From Vulcanimicrobiota bacterium (GTDB taxonomy: Bacteria > Vulcanimicrobiota > Vulcanimicrobiia > Vulcanimicrobiales > Vulcanimicrobiaceae), in the NCBI GenBank assembly GCA_027307235.1, contig DAHUXH010000014.1, positions 21,370 through 85,369 of the forward strand: DNA of 64,000 bases. Direction: 5' to 3'. A program made the translations under genes and the position numbers. The notes under the pieces were generated by a model that was given only the letters and a program-made list of their open reading frames with translations, did not search any database and was not told where the DNA came from. Each line of letters starts with the position of its first letter. Positions within the stretch are counted from its first letter, which is position 1. Shown here piece after piece: positions 16,320 through 24,559 of the stretch.

Positions 16320-17947
16320 CGCTCTTCGGCCGCCGCGTTTCGTGGTGGCCGATCGGCCTGCTGATTATCGTGCTTGTCGCTGCCGCTCTGCGGCTCGCGC
16401 ACGTCACCGCGCCCATACTCGACCATCCGGCCTGGCGGCAGGGCGACACCGCGAGCATTGCGCGCAACTTCGCGCTCTTGCGCTACAACATTCTGTATCC
16501 GCAGACGATGTACAACGGCCCGCCGCCCAACTACGTCGAGCTGGAGTTGCAGTTGGTGCCGTTCCTCGCCGCGACGCTCTACAAGATCGTCGGCGTCCAC
16601 GCGGTCATCGGCCGTTTGATTACGATTGCGTTCAGCACCGCCACCGTTGCGGTCGTCGGCATCTTCGCGCGCTGGATGTTTCGCTCGTGGATCGCCGGCC
16701 TGTTCGCCGCGATCTTCTACGCGATCGCTCCGGGAAGCATCTACTACGGCCGCACGTTCACGCCGGATGCGACGATGGTCTTCTTCCTCACCGCCGCGCT
16801 CTACGTGAGCGCGCGTTTCTTGGTTGAAGACGAAGCACTCTCGCCGCGCAATCTCGCGCGCGCGACCGGGTTGTTGACGCTCGCCTATCTCACCAAGCCG
16901 GTGGCGCTGGTCGCGTTCCTGCCGGTCGCGGCGCTGGCATTCGAACGCTGGCGCGCGGGCCGGACCGTGCGAGCGAGCGCGATCGCGGTGCTGCTCGCCG
17001 TGCCGCTCTTCGTGCTGTGGTCGTACGACCGGGCAGTTGCGGCACATGCGGAATGGCATTGGGCCAGCGGCATCACGACGCTGCACGTGCTTCCCGCGTT
17101 GCGCGACGCATTCACGTCGCCGCACGCTTTCATCGCGAAGGCGCAAGCATGTGCCGGCGCCCTCGGTATGCTGTGGCACACCATGCTCGGCCCGGCCATC
17201 ACTCTGCTCGCCATCGCCGGATTCGCGCTGCTGCCGTGGTCGAACGCGCGATCGAAGACGCTGCTATGGACATGGCTTGCCGGCGGACTGCTCTACACGT
17301 ATGCGGTCGTGACCGTCGAACGCGTCGACTACTATCTCTTTCTGATGGTGCCGCTGGCCGCGCTGGTCGCGGGCCTCCTGTTCGCGAGCGCCGTGCGCGC
17401 GATCGAGACGCAGCACCTGCCCGCGCCGCCGCGCACCGCGCTCTACGCAGTCATCGGCATCGCGTTGCTCGCGATGCTGCTGCAGAGCCGCTCGATCGCG
17501 GCACCGTACTACCGCTACGAGCCGTCCGTTCTCGAAAACGCGCGCATGCTCGACCGGCGGCTTCCGCGTAACGCGATCGTGGTCATCGGCCATTACGGCC
17601 CCGACGTGCAGTACTTCGTCAACCGTTTCGGCTGGGAAGAAGACCCGCTGCTGTGGACGCCGTTCGACGAACAGAGCGCGATCCGCAAGGGCGCCCGCTT
17701 CTTCATCTCCATCGAAGACAACCGCTTGCGCCGCAACCTCGAACTGTGCGCGTGGATGCAGCGCTTTCCCGTGATCGACGCCGGAACGACGTGGACGGTG
17801 TACGATACAGACCCTTCGCTCGTCGCGCCTGACGCCGAACGGTGGTGGCAGCAGTTTCGCAGCGCCGGCCGCTCCGGTCGCGGCCGCGCCTTTCTCGACG
17901 CGCACGACATGTGCAAGGAACACGATCATGCAACCACTCGAGCTTGA
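16295..17947 (+). CDS. GT39/ArnT-like membrane glycosyltransferase
   Basis: 550 residues, many membrane helices in the N-terminal two thirds and a soluble C-terminal part. The first external loop has HPAWRQGDTASIARNF, with the acidic residue expected of GT-C enzymes using polyprenyl-phosphate sugars; YYGRTFTPDATMVFF is another family block (dolichyl-phosphate-mannose-protein mannosyltransferase/ArnT group). Start at TTG 16295 overlaps gtrA by 25 bases; no ATG is near. Together with the PIG-V-like and GtrA proteins it likely adds sugars outside the membrane; acceptor could be protein, lipid A or wall glycan. Confidence 0.78.
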   Translation: MDVQAPELTLFGRRVSWWPIGLLIIVLVAAALRLAHVTAPILDHPAWRQGDTASIARNFALLRYNILYPQTMYNGPPPNYVELELQLVPFLAATLYKIVGVHAVIGRLITIAFSTATVAVVGIFARWMFRSWIAGLFAAIFYAIAPGSIYYGRTFTPDATMVFFLTAALYVSARFLVEDEALSPRNLARATGLLTLAYLTKPVALVAFLPVAALAFERWRAGRTVRASAIAVLLAVPLFVLWSYDRAVAAHAEWHWASGITTLHVLPALRDAFTSPHAFIAKAQACAGALGMLWHTMLGPAITLLAIAGFALLPWSNARSKTLLWTWLAGGLLYTYAVVTVERVDYYLFLMVPLAALVAGLLFASAVRAIETQHLPAPPRTALYAVIGIALLAMLLQSRSIAAPYYRYEPSVLENARMLDRRLPRNAIVVIGHYGPDVQYFVNRFGWEEDPLLWTPFDEQSAIRKGARFFISIEDNRLRRNLELCAWMQRFPVIDAGTTWTVYDTDPSLVAPDAERWWQQFRSAGRSGRGRAFLDAHDMCKEHDHATTRA

Positions 17948-18989
17948 CGGCGTCTGGATGTGGTCGTCCTGGCAAGACGACCGCGCGATGGCGTTCAATA
18001 GTTATTTCATCGCTCGTGAGGACGGGAACATCGCCGTCGATCCGTTGCCGCCGTCTCCCGCGACGCTGGCGGAGATGGAACGCCTGGGCGGCGTGCGCAC
18101 GATCGTCTTGACCAACCGCGATCATCGTCGCGACGCCGCGGCCTTTCGCGAGCGCTTCGGTGCGCAGGTGATCGCTTCGGCACGCGAAGCCGGCCTCTTC
18201 GACGTGCCGATCGACGCGACGGTACGCGATGGCGAGGAGGTCTTCCCCGGCGCTATCGCCGTTGCGATCGAACACGGCAAGACGCCCGGTGAAATCGCGA
18301 TCTATCTTCCGCGCAGCGAGACCGCGATCGTCGGCGATGCGATCATCGGCTCCCCGGCCGGAAGCCTGTCGTTTCTCGCCGACGAGAAGATCGGCGATCC
18401 GGTCGCGCTCGCGCTCTCGCTGCGGCGTCTGTGGGCGCGGCGGCTGCGCGCGCTGTTGCTCTGCGATGGCCAGCCGCTCTTTTGCGGTGCCGACGATGCG
18501 CTCGCGACGCTGCTCGAAACGCACGGCGGTCCCGCCGTCAATCGTATCAACATCGACGATGCCGTGCTCATGGCCGATCGCGATCACGCCCACTACGTGA
18601 GTCACAACCGTGAAATCGGACTGCTCATCGGCGCACGCAAACTTGGATATCAGGTGACGGAACTGCCGCCGGGCGCCACCTACTGTCCGCTGCACGCGCA
18701 TGCCAAGGAAGAAGAGATGTTCTTCGTTCTTTCCGGCGAGCCGACGATTCGCACGACACGCGGCTCGCTGCGCGCTCGGCCGGGCGATGTCATCGCCTTC
18801 CCGACGGGCGATCGCGGCGCCCACCACGTGCTCAATGAAACCGGCGCCGTCTGCCGCCTGCTGCTCTTAGGCATGCACTGCCATGACGAAGTTGCGTACT
18901 ACCCCGACTCAAACAAACTGCTGATTCGCGACCGCAAGCTGATGCTGCGCGCCGAGCCGAACCTCGACTACTTCGACGGCGAAGAGTAA
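17928..18989 (+). CDS. Metallo-beta-lactamase-like domain fused to a cupin
   Basis: 353 residues in two parts. Residues ~1-205 follow the metallo-beta-lactamase fold but the usual zinc ligands are changed: the HxHxDH site reads TNRDHRRDA and the GHTPG motif reads GKTPGEIAIYLP, while the aspartate of GDAIIG remains. Residues ~225-353 are a cupin: CPLHAHAKEEEMFFVLSG fits motif 1 (His-X-His-X4-Glu) and PGDVIAFPTGDRGAHHVLN fits motif 2. The cupin therefore keeps its metal site while the first domain probably lost di-zinc catalysis. Function unknown; may sense or bind a sugar. Overlaps the GT39 gene by 20 bases, so probably co-transcribed. Confidence 0.72.
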   Translation: MQPLELDGVWMWSSWQDDRAMAFNSYFIAREDGNIAVDPLPPSPATLAEMERLGGVRTIVLTNRDHRRDAAAFRERFGAQVIASAREAGLFDVPIDATVRDGEEVFPGAIAVAIEHGKTPGEIAIYLPRSETAIVGDAIIGSPAGSLSFLADEKIGDPVALALSLRRLWARRLRALLLCDGQPLFCGADDALATLLETHGGPAVNRINIDDAVLMADRDHAHYVSHNREIGLLIGARKLGYQVTELPPGATYCPLHAHAKEEEMFFVLSGEPTIRTTRGSLRARPGDVIAFPTGDRGAHHVLNETGAVCRLLLLGMHCHDEVAYYPDSNKLLIRDRKLMLRAEPNLDYFDGEE

Positions 18990-19005
18990 CTCCGCGCGCG
19001 ACCGT

Positions 19006-19671
19006 CTACGGCAGCGGGAGCAGGGAGCCCGCGGTGGACGTGCCTTCCGAGGTGCCGGGTTCGCGCGGCGCACCGGATTCGACGAGCTGGCGGTAGGCGA
19101 TCAATCGATTGGTGTTGCGGGCAAGATCGAGTTGCAGGTCATACGATTTCTTGATCGCGTCGGTGAGGTCGTCGGAGTTGTAGGTGTAGGAAAAACGCTG
19201 GATCGCGGTGAGGAGCGCGCGGTTTGAGACGTCGAGCTGCTGGTATGCGCGCGCGATCGTCACTCCGGCTTCACGGTAGGTCGGATAGTTGGAGACCACG
19301 ATCTCGCGTTTGAGGCGCGCTTCTTCGATCGTCGCGCGCAAGCCCTGAAGCCGGACGCTGGCGGGATCGTATTTCGCGGCCTCGTTCAAAGCCGAGAGCG
19401 CATCGTCAAACTGACCCTTCGTGTAGTCGAGCTGCGCCAACTCCGCTGAAGCGTCGACGTAGCCGGCGCGAGCGCGTTGATCGGCGGGATCGACCCGCAA
19501 GGCAAGCCGGTAGGACAACTCGGCGTCTTGAACGTTTCCGCGCGCGAGCGCCACCTCGCCCTGATGCACGCGTGTGTCGACGATCCATCGTTCGATCGGG
19601 CCGGCGCAGCCGGTGGATGCGAGCACCGAGCACGCAGCGACGATCAGGGAGAGCCGTTTAACCATGGACAT
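19006..19671 (-). CDS. TPR-containing lipoprotein
   Basis: About 221 residues. Signal sequence with lipobox LASTGC; then helical repeats of the TPR type (HQGEVALARGNVQDAELSYRLALRVDP, in two stretches, and LDYTKGQFDDALSALNEAAKYDP). The second half is helical with no recognised catalytic motif, ending in a Gly/Ser/Thr-rich tail. Likely an envelope-anchored scaffold protein. The ATG at 19671 overlaps the 3' end of amj by 14 bases; another ATG two codons later and a TTG upstream are alternatives. Last gene of the proS-M16-amj transcript. Confidence 0.65.
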   Translation of the reverse strand: MSMVKRLSLIVAACSVLASTGCAGPIERWIVDTRVHQGEVALARGNVQDAELSYRLALRVDPADQRARAGYVDASAELAQLDYTKGQFDDALSALNEAAKYDPASVRLQGLRATIEEARLKREIVVSNYPTYREAGVTIARAYQQLDVSNRALLTAIQRFSYTYNSDDLTDAIKKSYDLQLDLARNTNRLIAYRQLVESGAPREPGTSEGTSTAGSLLPLP

Positions 19672-20590
19672 GATTGAAGAATCGTGCAACCTCTTCGATG
19701 ACGACGGCGGCCGGATAGAAGATCACCTGCGAGAGAAGCGTTCCCACAATCGCCGTCAACGACAGATAGAACACCATCGCCCGGACTTCCTCGATGGTGC
19801 GCCGCCCGTGAATGGCTTGATCGGAGATCATCGAGGACGACGGATCGACGAACAGGGTGAACGCGATCGTGCCGATCCCGTTGATGATGCCGGAGAGCCC
19901 GAGCGCCGTGCGGGCGGCGTCCACGTCGAGCACGGAGGCGTAGTACGAGGCCTGCACGCCGATCGCGTAGACGCCGGTGACCACCACGTTGAAGACCAGC
20001 ATGCGCATCGGCAGCGAGCGCCAGTCGAACTCGAGCAGACGCCGCATGGACGGCATACGCTGCGCCTTCACGACCTGGGCGATCACCGCCGGATCGAACA
20101 AGCGCACCGCGGAATGCGGAACCGAGCCGCGCTGCTCGAACGATGAGATCCCGCGCCGGAAGAGATAGGTGAACATCGGCAAGAAGATCGAGAAGACGAT
20201 CATGCCGAGGGTTCCCGCGAGAATGATCAGGCGAAGCTGAAGATCGAAATTGTGCTGAAACTGCGCGACACCGGCCGCGTCATTCGCGTGCTGCAAGACG
20301 CCGACCGCGTGTCCCGCTCCATCTGAGAGCGGCCCGACCATGACGACGGAGAACAAGTTCGCCAGGCGCCCGGCGGTCATGAACAGGTTGAACAGCGAGA
20401 TCGAGGTCGCGATGCGGTGCGTCTGCACGCCGGCCAGCCGCGCCGCGTAGGCGCCGATGGTCACACCCTGCACGATGAACGTAATCGCCATCGCACCGGC
20501 GAGTTTCCAGGACCACAGGTGAGGCGTGACGTCGACGACCTCTTTGGTCGTCGTTACGATCGTGACGAGGTGATCGCCGCTAAGCGGCAC
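19658..20590 (-). CDS. amj: Amj-family lipid II flippase (DUF2837)
   Basis: Predicted polytopic membrane protein of about 310 residues. Amj (YdaH) of Bacillus flips lipid II and can replace MurJ. Family blocks seen: AYAARLAGVQTHRIATSISL, RLIILAGTLGMIVFSIFLPMF, LFRRGISSFEQRGS, IINGIGTIAFTLFVDPSSSM and LSQVIFYPAAVVIEE. The start is unclear: no ATG precedes the first helix, the GTG at 20590 overlaps the M16 stop by 11 bases, and the next candidate is an ATG inside the first helix. Whether a MurJ also exists cannot be seen here. Co-transcribed with the M16 peptidase. Confidence 0.75.
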   Translation of the reverse strand: MPLSGDHLVTIVTTTKEVVDVTPHLWSWKLAGAMAITFIVQGVTIGAYAARLAGVQTHRIATSISLFNLFMTAGRLANLFSVVMVGPLSDGAGHAVGVLQHANDAAGVAQFQHNFDLQLRLIILAGTLGMIVFSIFLPMFTYLFRRGISSFEQRGSVPHSAVRLFDPAVIAQVVKAQRMPSMRRLLEFDWRSLPMRMLVFNVVVTGVYAIGVQASYYASVLDVDAARTALGLSGIINGIGTIAFTLFVDPSSSMISDQAIHGRRTIEEVRAMVFYLSLTAIVGTLLSQVIFYPAAVVIEEVARFFNHVHG

Positions 20591-21836
20591 TGCTGCGCCA
20601 TGCGACGGCCGCTTCGTCGAGCGGACCGAGAACGCACAACCCGACGCGTTCGTCACCCAAGAGTTCGGCCGCCAGCGACCGCACGTCCTCGGCGCTGACC
20701 GCGTCGATGCGCTCTTCGATCTCTTCAGGCGTGACGTGACGGCCGAGCGCGAACTCATTGCGGCCTAAGCGAATCATCCGGCTCGACGTGGACTCAAGCG
20801 AGAGGGTGATGCTGCCTTTGATGTGTTCTTTTGCCAGGTGCAGTTCGTCGTCGCTCACGCGGTGTTCGCGAAGCAACTCGAACTGCTCGGCGATGAGATC
20901 GACGCACGGCTGCACGTGCTCGGGCGATGTTCCGGCATAGACGCCGAAGAGCCCGGCCCCGCGATAACCAGCTTGAAACGTGTAGACCGAGTACACCAGG
21001 CCGCGCTTCTCGCGAATCTCTTGAAAGAGCCGGCTCGACATCCCGCCGCCCAGGATCGTGTCGATGATCGAGAGCACGTACCGGCGCTCGTCGCGCACCG
21101 AGAGCCCGCCGACGCCAAGCACGAGATGGGCTTGCTCGCTGTCTTTGCGGCGAACGAAGGTGTCCGGGATGGTCATCGGCGATTCCGCGTCCGGCAGCGC
21201 GCACGTTCCCGAAAAATCTCTGAACTGCGCCGAGGCCAATGCAACGATCTGATCGTGATCGACATTCCCGGCGGCCGCGACCAGCACGGAGTTGGGAGCG
21301 TAATGGCGGCGCATGTGCGCGCGCAAGTCGTCGCTCGTCAACCGGGTTACCGTCTCTTCGAATCCGATCGTCGGATCGCCGAGATTCGCTCCGCTCCACA
21401 TCGTCTGGATGAAGAGGTCGTGGATCAGCTCGTCGGGCGTGTCCTCGTACATCTTGATCTCTTCGAGGACGACGTTCTGTTCTTTGGCAAGCTCGTGCGG
21501 ATCGAACGTCGAGCGCAAGAACATGTCGGAGAGCACGTCCATCGCGAGCGGCACGTGCGTGTCGATCGTGCGCGCGTAGTAGCAGGTGGTCTCTTTGTCG
21601 GTGAACGCATTGAGATTGCCGCCGATCCGGTCCATCGTCTCGGCGATCTCGCGCGCCGAGCGCGTCGTCGTTCCCTTGAAGAGCATGTGCTCGACCAAAT
21701 GCGAGACGCCGCGCTGCGCTCGCTGCTCGGCCGCCGAGCCTACATCTGCCCAAATGCCGATCGATGCCGAGCGGAACGCGGGCATCGTCTCGGTGATGAC
21801 GCGCACGCCGTTGCCGAGGATTGTCTTCTTATACAC
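20580..21836 (-). CDS. M16-family zinc peptidase
   Basis: 418 residues, similar to bacterial processing-protease-like proteins (PqqL/YmxG group). The inverted zinc motif is intact, HLVEHMLFKGT (His-X2-Glu-His), with the distal glutamate in the expected KEQNVVLEEIKMYEDTPDE block. The second half is the usual non-catalytic M16 C domain with the ekRGLVYSV-type motif (REKRGLVYSVYTF). No signal peptide, so cytoplasmic. Overlaps the upstream secreted protein by 8 bases and amj downstream. Family substrates are peptides or signal peptides; this substrate is unknown. Confidence 0.88.
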   Translation of the reverse strand: MYKKTILGNGVRVITETMPAFRSASIGIWADVGSAAEQRAQRGVSHLVEHMLFKGTTTRSAREIAETMDRIGGNLNAFTDKETTCYYARTIDTHVPLAMDVLSDMFLRSTFDPHELAKEQNVVLEEIKMYEDTPDELIHDLFIQTMWSGANLGDPTIGFEETVTRLTSDDLRAHMRRHYAPNSVLVAAAGNVDHDQIVALASAQFRDFSGTCALPDAESPMTIPDTFVRRKDSEQAHLVLGVGGLSVRDERRYVLSIIDTILGGGMSSRLFQEIREKRGLVYSVYTFQAGYRGAGLFGVYAGTSPEHVQPCVDLIAEQFELLREHRVSDDELHLAKEHIKGSITLSLESTSSRMIRLGRNEFALGRHVTPEEIEERIDAVSAEDVRSLAAELLGDERVGLCVLGPLDEAAVAWRSSAA

Positions 21837-22380
21837 GTTGTCTGCTTGGTTTGAAGGCGCGATGGGCCCACTCCTGGTCGAGGAAGAGATTCGTTTGTGA
21901 CCGCAGCCGCCGCGTCAGCGCCGCCGCACTCTCGCCTCGCCGCACGCTCACGGCGAAGACGGTACGATCGGTGGGCTGCGCCAGGTCCCCGCTGACGATC
22001 GTGCCCTTCGCGACCGGGATCGGCACTGCGGCCCAAATATCGGCCTCCTCGGCGGTGGAATGCGCGAAGGTGACCGCGGCGAGCGCCGCGATCTCGTCCA
22101 AGAACGCATCACGCGTCGTGCCGGCGTGAAATTTCACGCCGGAGAGCATCAAGCCGACCACCAGGTGCGCGGCGTGCACGTTAGCTTCCACGTGCAGCAC
22201 TTGCGCGTTCCAGGATCGCGCGAAGATCGCTTCACCGATGCGCACGGCGGTCGCGCGCGCGTTGCCTTCGGCACGCGCGGTCGCGTTGACCAGCGCCAGC
22301 GCCGGACGAGCGGCGTCGGCGCGGCCGCCGAGGAGAGCGAACAGCGCGATCAGCGCGAGCGGGCTAGTAACTCTGCGCAA
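21829..22380 (-). CDS. Secreted hypothetical protein
   Basis: 183 residues, not recognised. Starts with a signal sequence (SPLALIALFALLGGRADA) and otherwise lacks membrane segments. It contains no motif I can assign; the middle is Ala/Val-rich with histidines (VLHVEANVHAAHLVVGL) and the C-terminus is basic. The start is TTG at 22380, overlapping proS by 17 bases. Its frame is closed on both sides by overlaps with proS and the M16 gene, so it is a genuine operon member. Possibly an envelope partner of the downstream peptidase, but this is only context. Confidence 0.6.
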   Translation of the reverse strand: MRRVTSPLALIALFALLGGRADAARPALALVNATARAEGNARATAVRIGEAIFARSWNAQVLHVEANVHAAHLVVGLMLSGVKFHAGTTRDAFLDEIAALAAVTFAHSTAEEADIWAAVPIPVAKGTIVSGDLAQPTDRTVFAVSVRRGESAAALTRRLRSQTNLFLDQEWAHRAFKPSRQRV

Positions 22381-23824
22381 AGTAGGCTCGTACCGTCGCG
22401 GGTTCTCCGCACGCGACGCAGGTCAACTCATCGCCGTCGAGCGGGCGCGTGTTGCGGGTCGTGGCGCCGGTTTCGGCCTTGACGAGTGCCTCGCACTCCG
22501 GCTGGCCGCACCACGCGGCGTCGATCATCCCCGCGCGGTTGCGGCATTTCTCGAAGAACTCGGCGCGATCGGTCACGACGAAGGTGTGCTCGCGCAGGAA
22601 GTGCGTCGCCTGCTCGAAGAGCGACGCTTCGACCTGGTCGAGAACCTCGCGCAGAACGCTCCCGAGCACGGCATGGCCGACGGTAATTTTGGCGCCATCC
22701 TCACCTTTGCGTTTGTCGCGACGCACCAGAACGACCGTCCCGGCATCGACATCGCGCGGACCGATCTCGATGCGCACCGGAACGCCCCGCATCTCCCAGT
22801 CGGAATACCGGTACCCCGGCGATTCGTCGCGATCGTCGACCTTCACGCGCATGCCCTCGCGGCGCAGTCTCGCCGCCAGGTCCTTGGCGGCCGCCAGCGC
22901 GCGGTCGTCGCCGCCTTTGACGATCGGCACAAACACCGCTTCGAGCGGCGCGAGCTTGGGAGGCAGACGCAGACCCCGGTCGTCGCCGTGCGTCATGATC
23001 ACAGCGCCGAGCATGCGCCACGACATCCCCCACGAGGTCGTGTAGGCGTACTCGATCTCGTTGTGCGTGTCGGTGAACGTGATGTCGTAGGCGCGGCTGA
23101 AATTCTGTCCCAAGTCATGAGAGGTCGCCGATTGCAACGCCTTGCCGTCGGGCATGAGCGCTTCGATCGAATAGGTCTCGACCGCGCCGGGAAACCGTTC
23201 GCTCGCGCTCTTCACACCGGCGTACACCGGAACCGCGGCGACGTGCTCGGCAAAATCCTGATACACGTCGAGCATGCGCAGCGTCTCTTCACGCGCTTCT
23301 TGCGCGCTTGCGTGCGCGGTGTGTCCCTCTTGCCAGAGAAATTCCATCGTGCGCAAGAACGGGCGCGTCGCTTTCTCCCAACGCAACACGTTGCACCACT
23401 GATTGATCAGAATCGGCAGGTCGCGATGCGATTGCACCCACTGCGCGTACATCGTTCCGATGATCACCTCAGAGGTCGGCCGGATCGCCAGGCGCTCGGT
23501 CAACTCTTCCTGCCCGCCGTGCGTGACCCAGGCCACCTCGGGCGCGAAGCCTTCGACGTGCTGCGCTTCCTTCGTGAGCAGACTCTCGGGGATGAGCAGC
23601 GGAAAATAGGCGTTCTCGTGTCCGGTCTCTTTGAAGCGCGCGTCCAGGTGCTTCTGGAGGTTCTCCCACAGCGCATAGCCGTAGGGTCGCAGGACGACGC
23701 AACCGCGCACGGGTGAATACGACACCAGTTCAGCCTTGATGCAGACGGCGGTGTACCAGGCCGAAAGGTCGTCGCCTTTGGGCGGAATCTCTTTGATGAC
23801 GGGTTGCTGGAGCAGCTCGGACAT
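22364..23824 (-). CDS. proS: Prolyl-tRNA synthetase, short (archaeal/eukaryote-like) type
   Basis: Charges tRNA-Pro. 486 residues with no editing insertion, the ProS type 3 layout: class II catalytic core with motif 2 (WEKATRPFLRTMEFLWQEGHT) and motif 3-like TSWGMSWRMLGAVIMTHGDD, an anticodon-binding domain (VFVPIVKGGDD onward), and a C-terminal zinc-type domain with cysteines in AAWCGQPECEALV and TCVACGEPATVRAYF. The typical terminal tyrosine (AQSY) is present. First gene of a five-gene minus-strand transcript; divergent from the cobalamin adenosyltransferase with 76 bases between. Confidence 0.95.
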   Translation of the reverse strand: MSELLQQPVIKEIPPKGDDLSAWYTAVCIKAELVSYSPVRGCVVLRPYGYALWENLQKHLDARFKETGHENAYFPLLIPESLLTKEAQHVEGFAPEVAWVTHGGQEELTERLAIRPTSEVIIGTMYAQWVQSHRDLPILINQWCNVLRWEKATRPFLRTMEFLWQEGHTAHASAQEAREETLRMLDVYQDFAEHVAAVPVYAGVKSASERFPGAVETYSIEALMPDGKALQSATSHDLGQNFSRAYDITFTDTHNEIEYAYTTSWGMSWRMLGAVIMTHGDDRGLRLPPKLAPLEAVFVPIVKGGDDRALAAAKDLAARLRREGMRVKVDDRDESPGYRYSDWEMRGVPVRIEIGPRDVDAGTVVLVRRDKRKGEDGAKITVGHAVLGSVLREVLDQVEASLFEQATHFLREHTFVVTDRAEFFEKCRNRAGMIDAAWCGQPECEALVKAETGATTRNTRPLDGDELTCVACGEPATVRAYFAQSY

Positions 23825-23900
23825 GACCCGCGTCGATTCCCGTCAGCCCGCCGGGGCGCCTGCGCGGGCGTGGCGCAGACGCGCCGCGAAGCCAGGAGAC

Positions 23901-24500
23901 ATGCCAAAATTGACCCGCATCTACACGCGAACCGGCGACGATGGGACGACCGGGCTCGTCGGCGGGCAACGCATCAGGAAGAATGCGCTGCGCATCGACG
24001 CGTACGGCACCGTCGACGAACTATCGAGCGCGATCGGCATGGCGCGCGCCGAACTGCGCCCGCTGCTCGCCGAACACACCCGCATCGCGGACCTGGACGC
24101 GTGGCTAGCCTGGACGCAAGACGTCCTCTTCAACCTGGGGAGCGACCTCGCGACCCTGCCGCAGGATCGCTGGGAGGATATGCCGTTGATCACGAGCGCG
24201 GACGTGGCCGCGCTCGAACGCTCCATCGACCGATGCCAAACCGACCTCGTGCCGCTCGCGAACTTCATTCATCCGGGCGGATCGCGTGCGGGCGCCGCGT
24301 TGCACGTGGCACGCACGATCTGTCGCCGCGCCGAACGCCTCCTGGTGACGCTGCGCGAGACCGACGACGCGGTCTCGCTTGACTGTCAGCACTACCTCAA
24401 TCGCCTCTCCGATGCGCTCTTCGTCTGGGCGCGCTGGGTTAATCACGAGGTGGGCGTGCCCGAACACCTCTGGCAACCGAAGACGTCGCCGCCCGGATAA
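23901..24500 (+). CDS. pduO: Cob(I)alamin adenosyltransferase, PduO type
   Basis: Transfers adenosyl from ATP to cob(I)alamin to make coenzyme B12. 199 residues, five-helix PduO/MMAB family: N-terminal RIYTRTGDDGTTGLVGG (ATP loop), AYGTVDELSSAIGMAR, then FIHPGGSRAGAALHVARTICRRAER, where the arginines bind ATP phosphates, and YLNRLSDALFVWARW. Start ATG has AGGAG just upstream (23894-23898); the longer open frame reads antisense to proS. No cobalamin riboswitch could be seen in the short upstream region. B12-dependent partners are outside the window. Confidence 0.92.
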   Translation: MPKLTRIYTRTGDDGTTGLVGGQRIRKNALRIDAYGTVDELSSAIGMARAELRPLLAEHTRIADLDAWLAWTQDVLFNLGSDLATLPQDRWEDMPLITSADVAALERSIDRCQTDLVPLANFIHPGGSRAGAALHVARTICRRAERLLVTLRETDDAVSLDCQHYLNRLSDALFVWARWVNHEVGVPEHLWQPKTSPPG

Positions 24501-24559
24501 CGCACGCGCGCACGCGCCTGCGGGGGGACGTGCCGCCCCTCCGTGCGAACTGCCGCCGA

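Noticed and set aside
22238..23716. Plus-strand open frame of 492 codons
   Set aside because: Antisense shadow of proS.
23825..23900. Possible cobalamin riboswitch before pduO
   Set aside because: Only 76 bases between divergent starts and no B12-box-like sequence seen.
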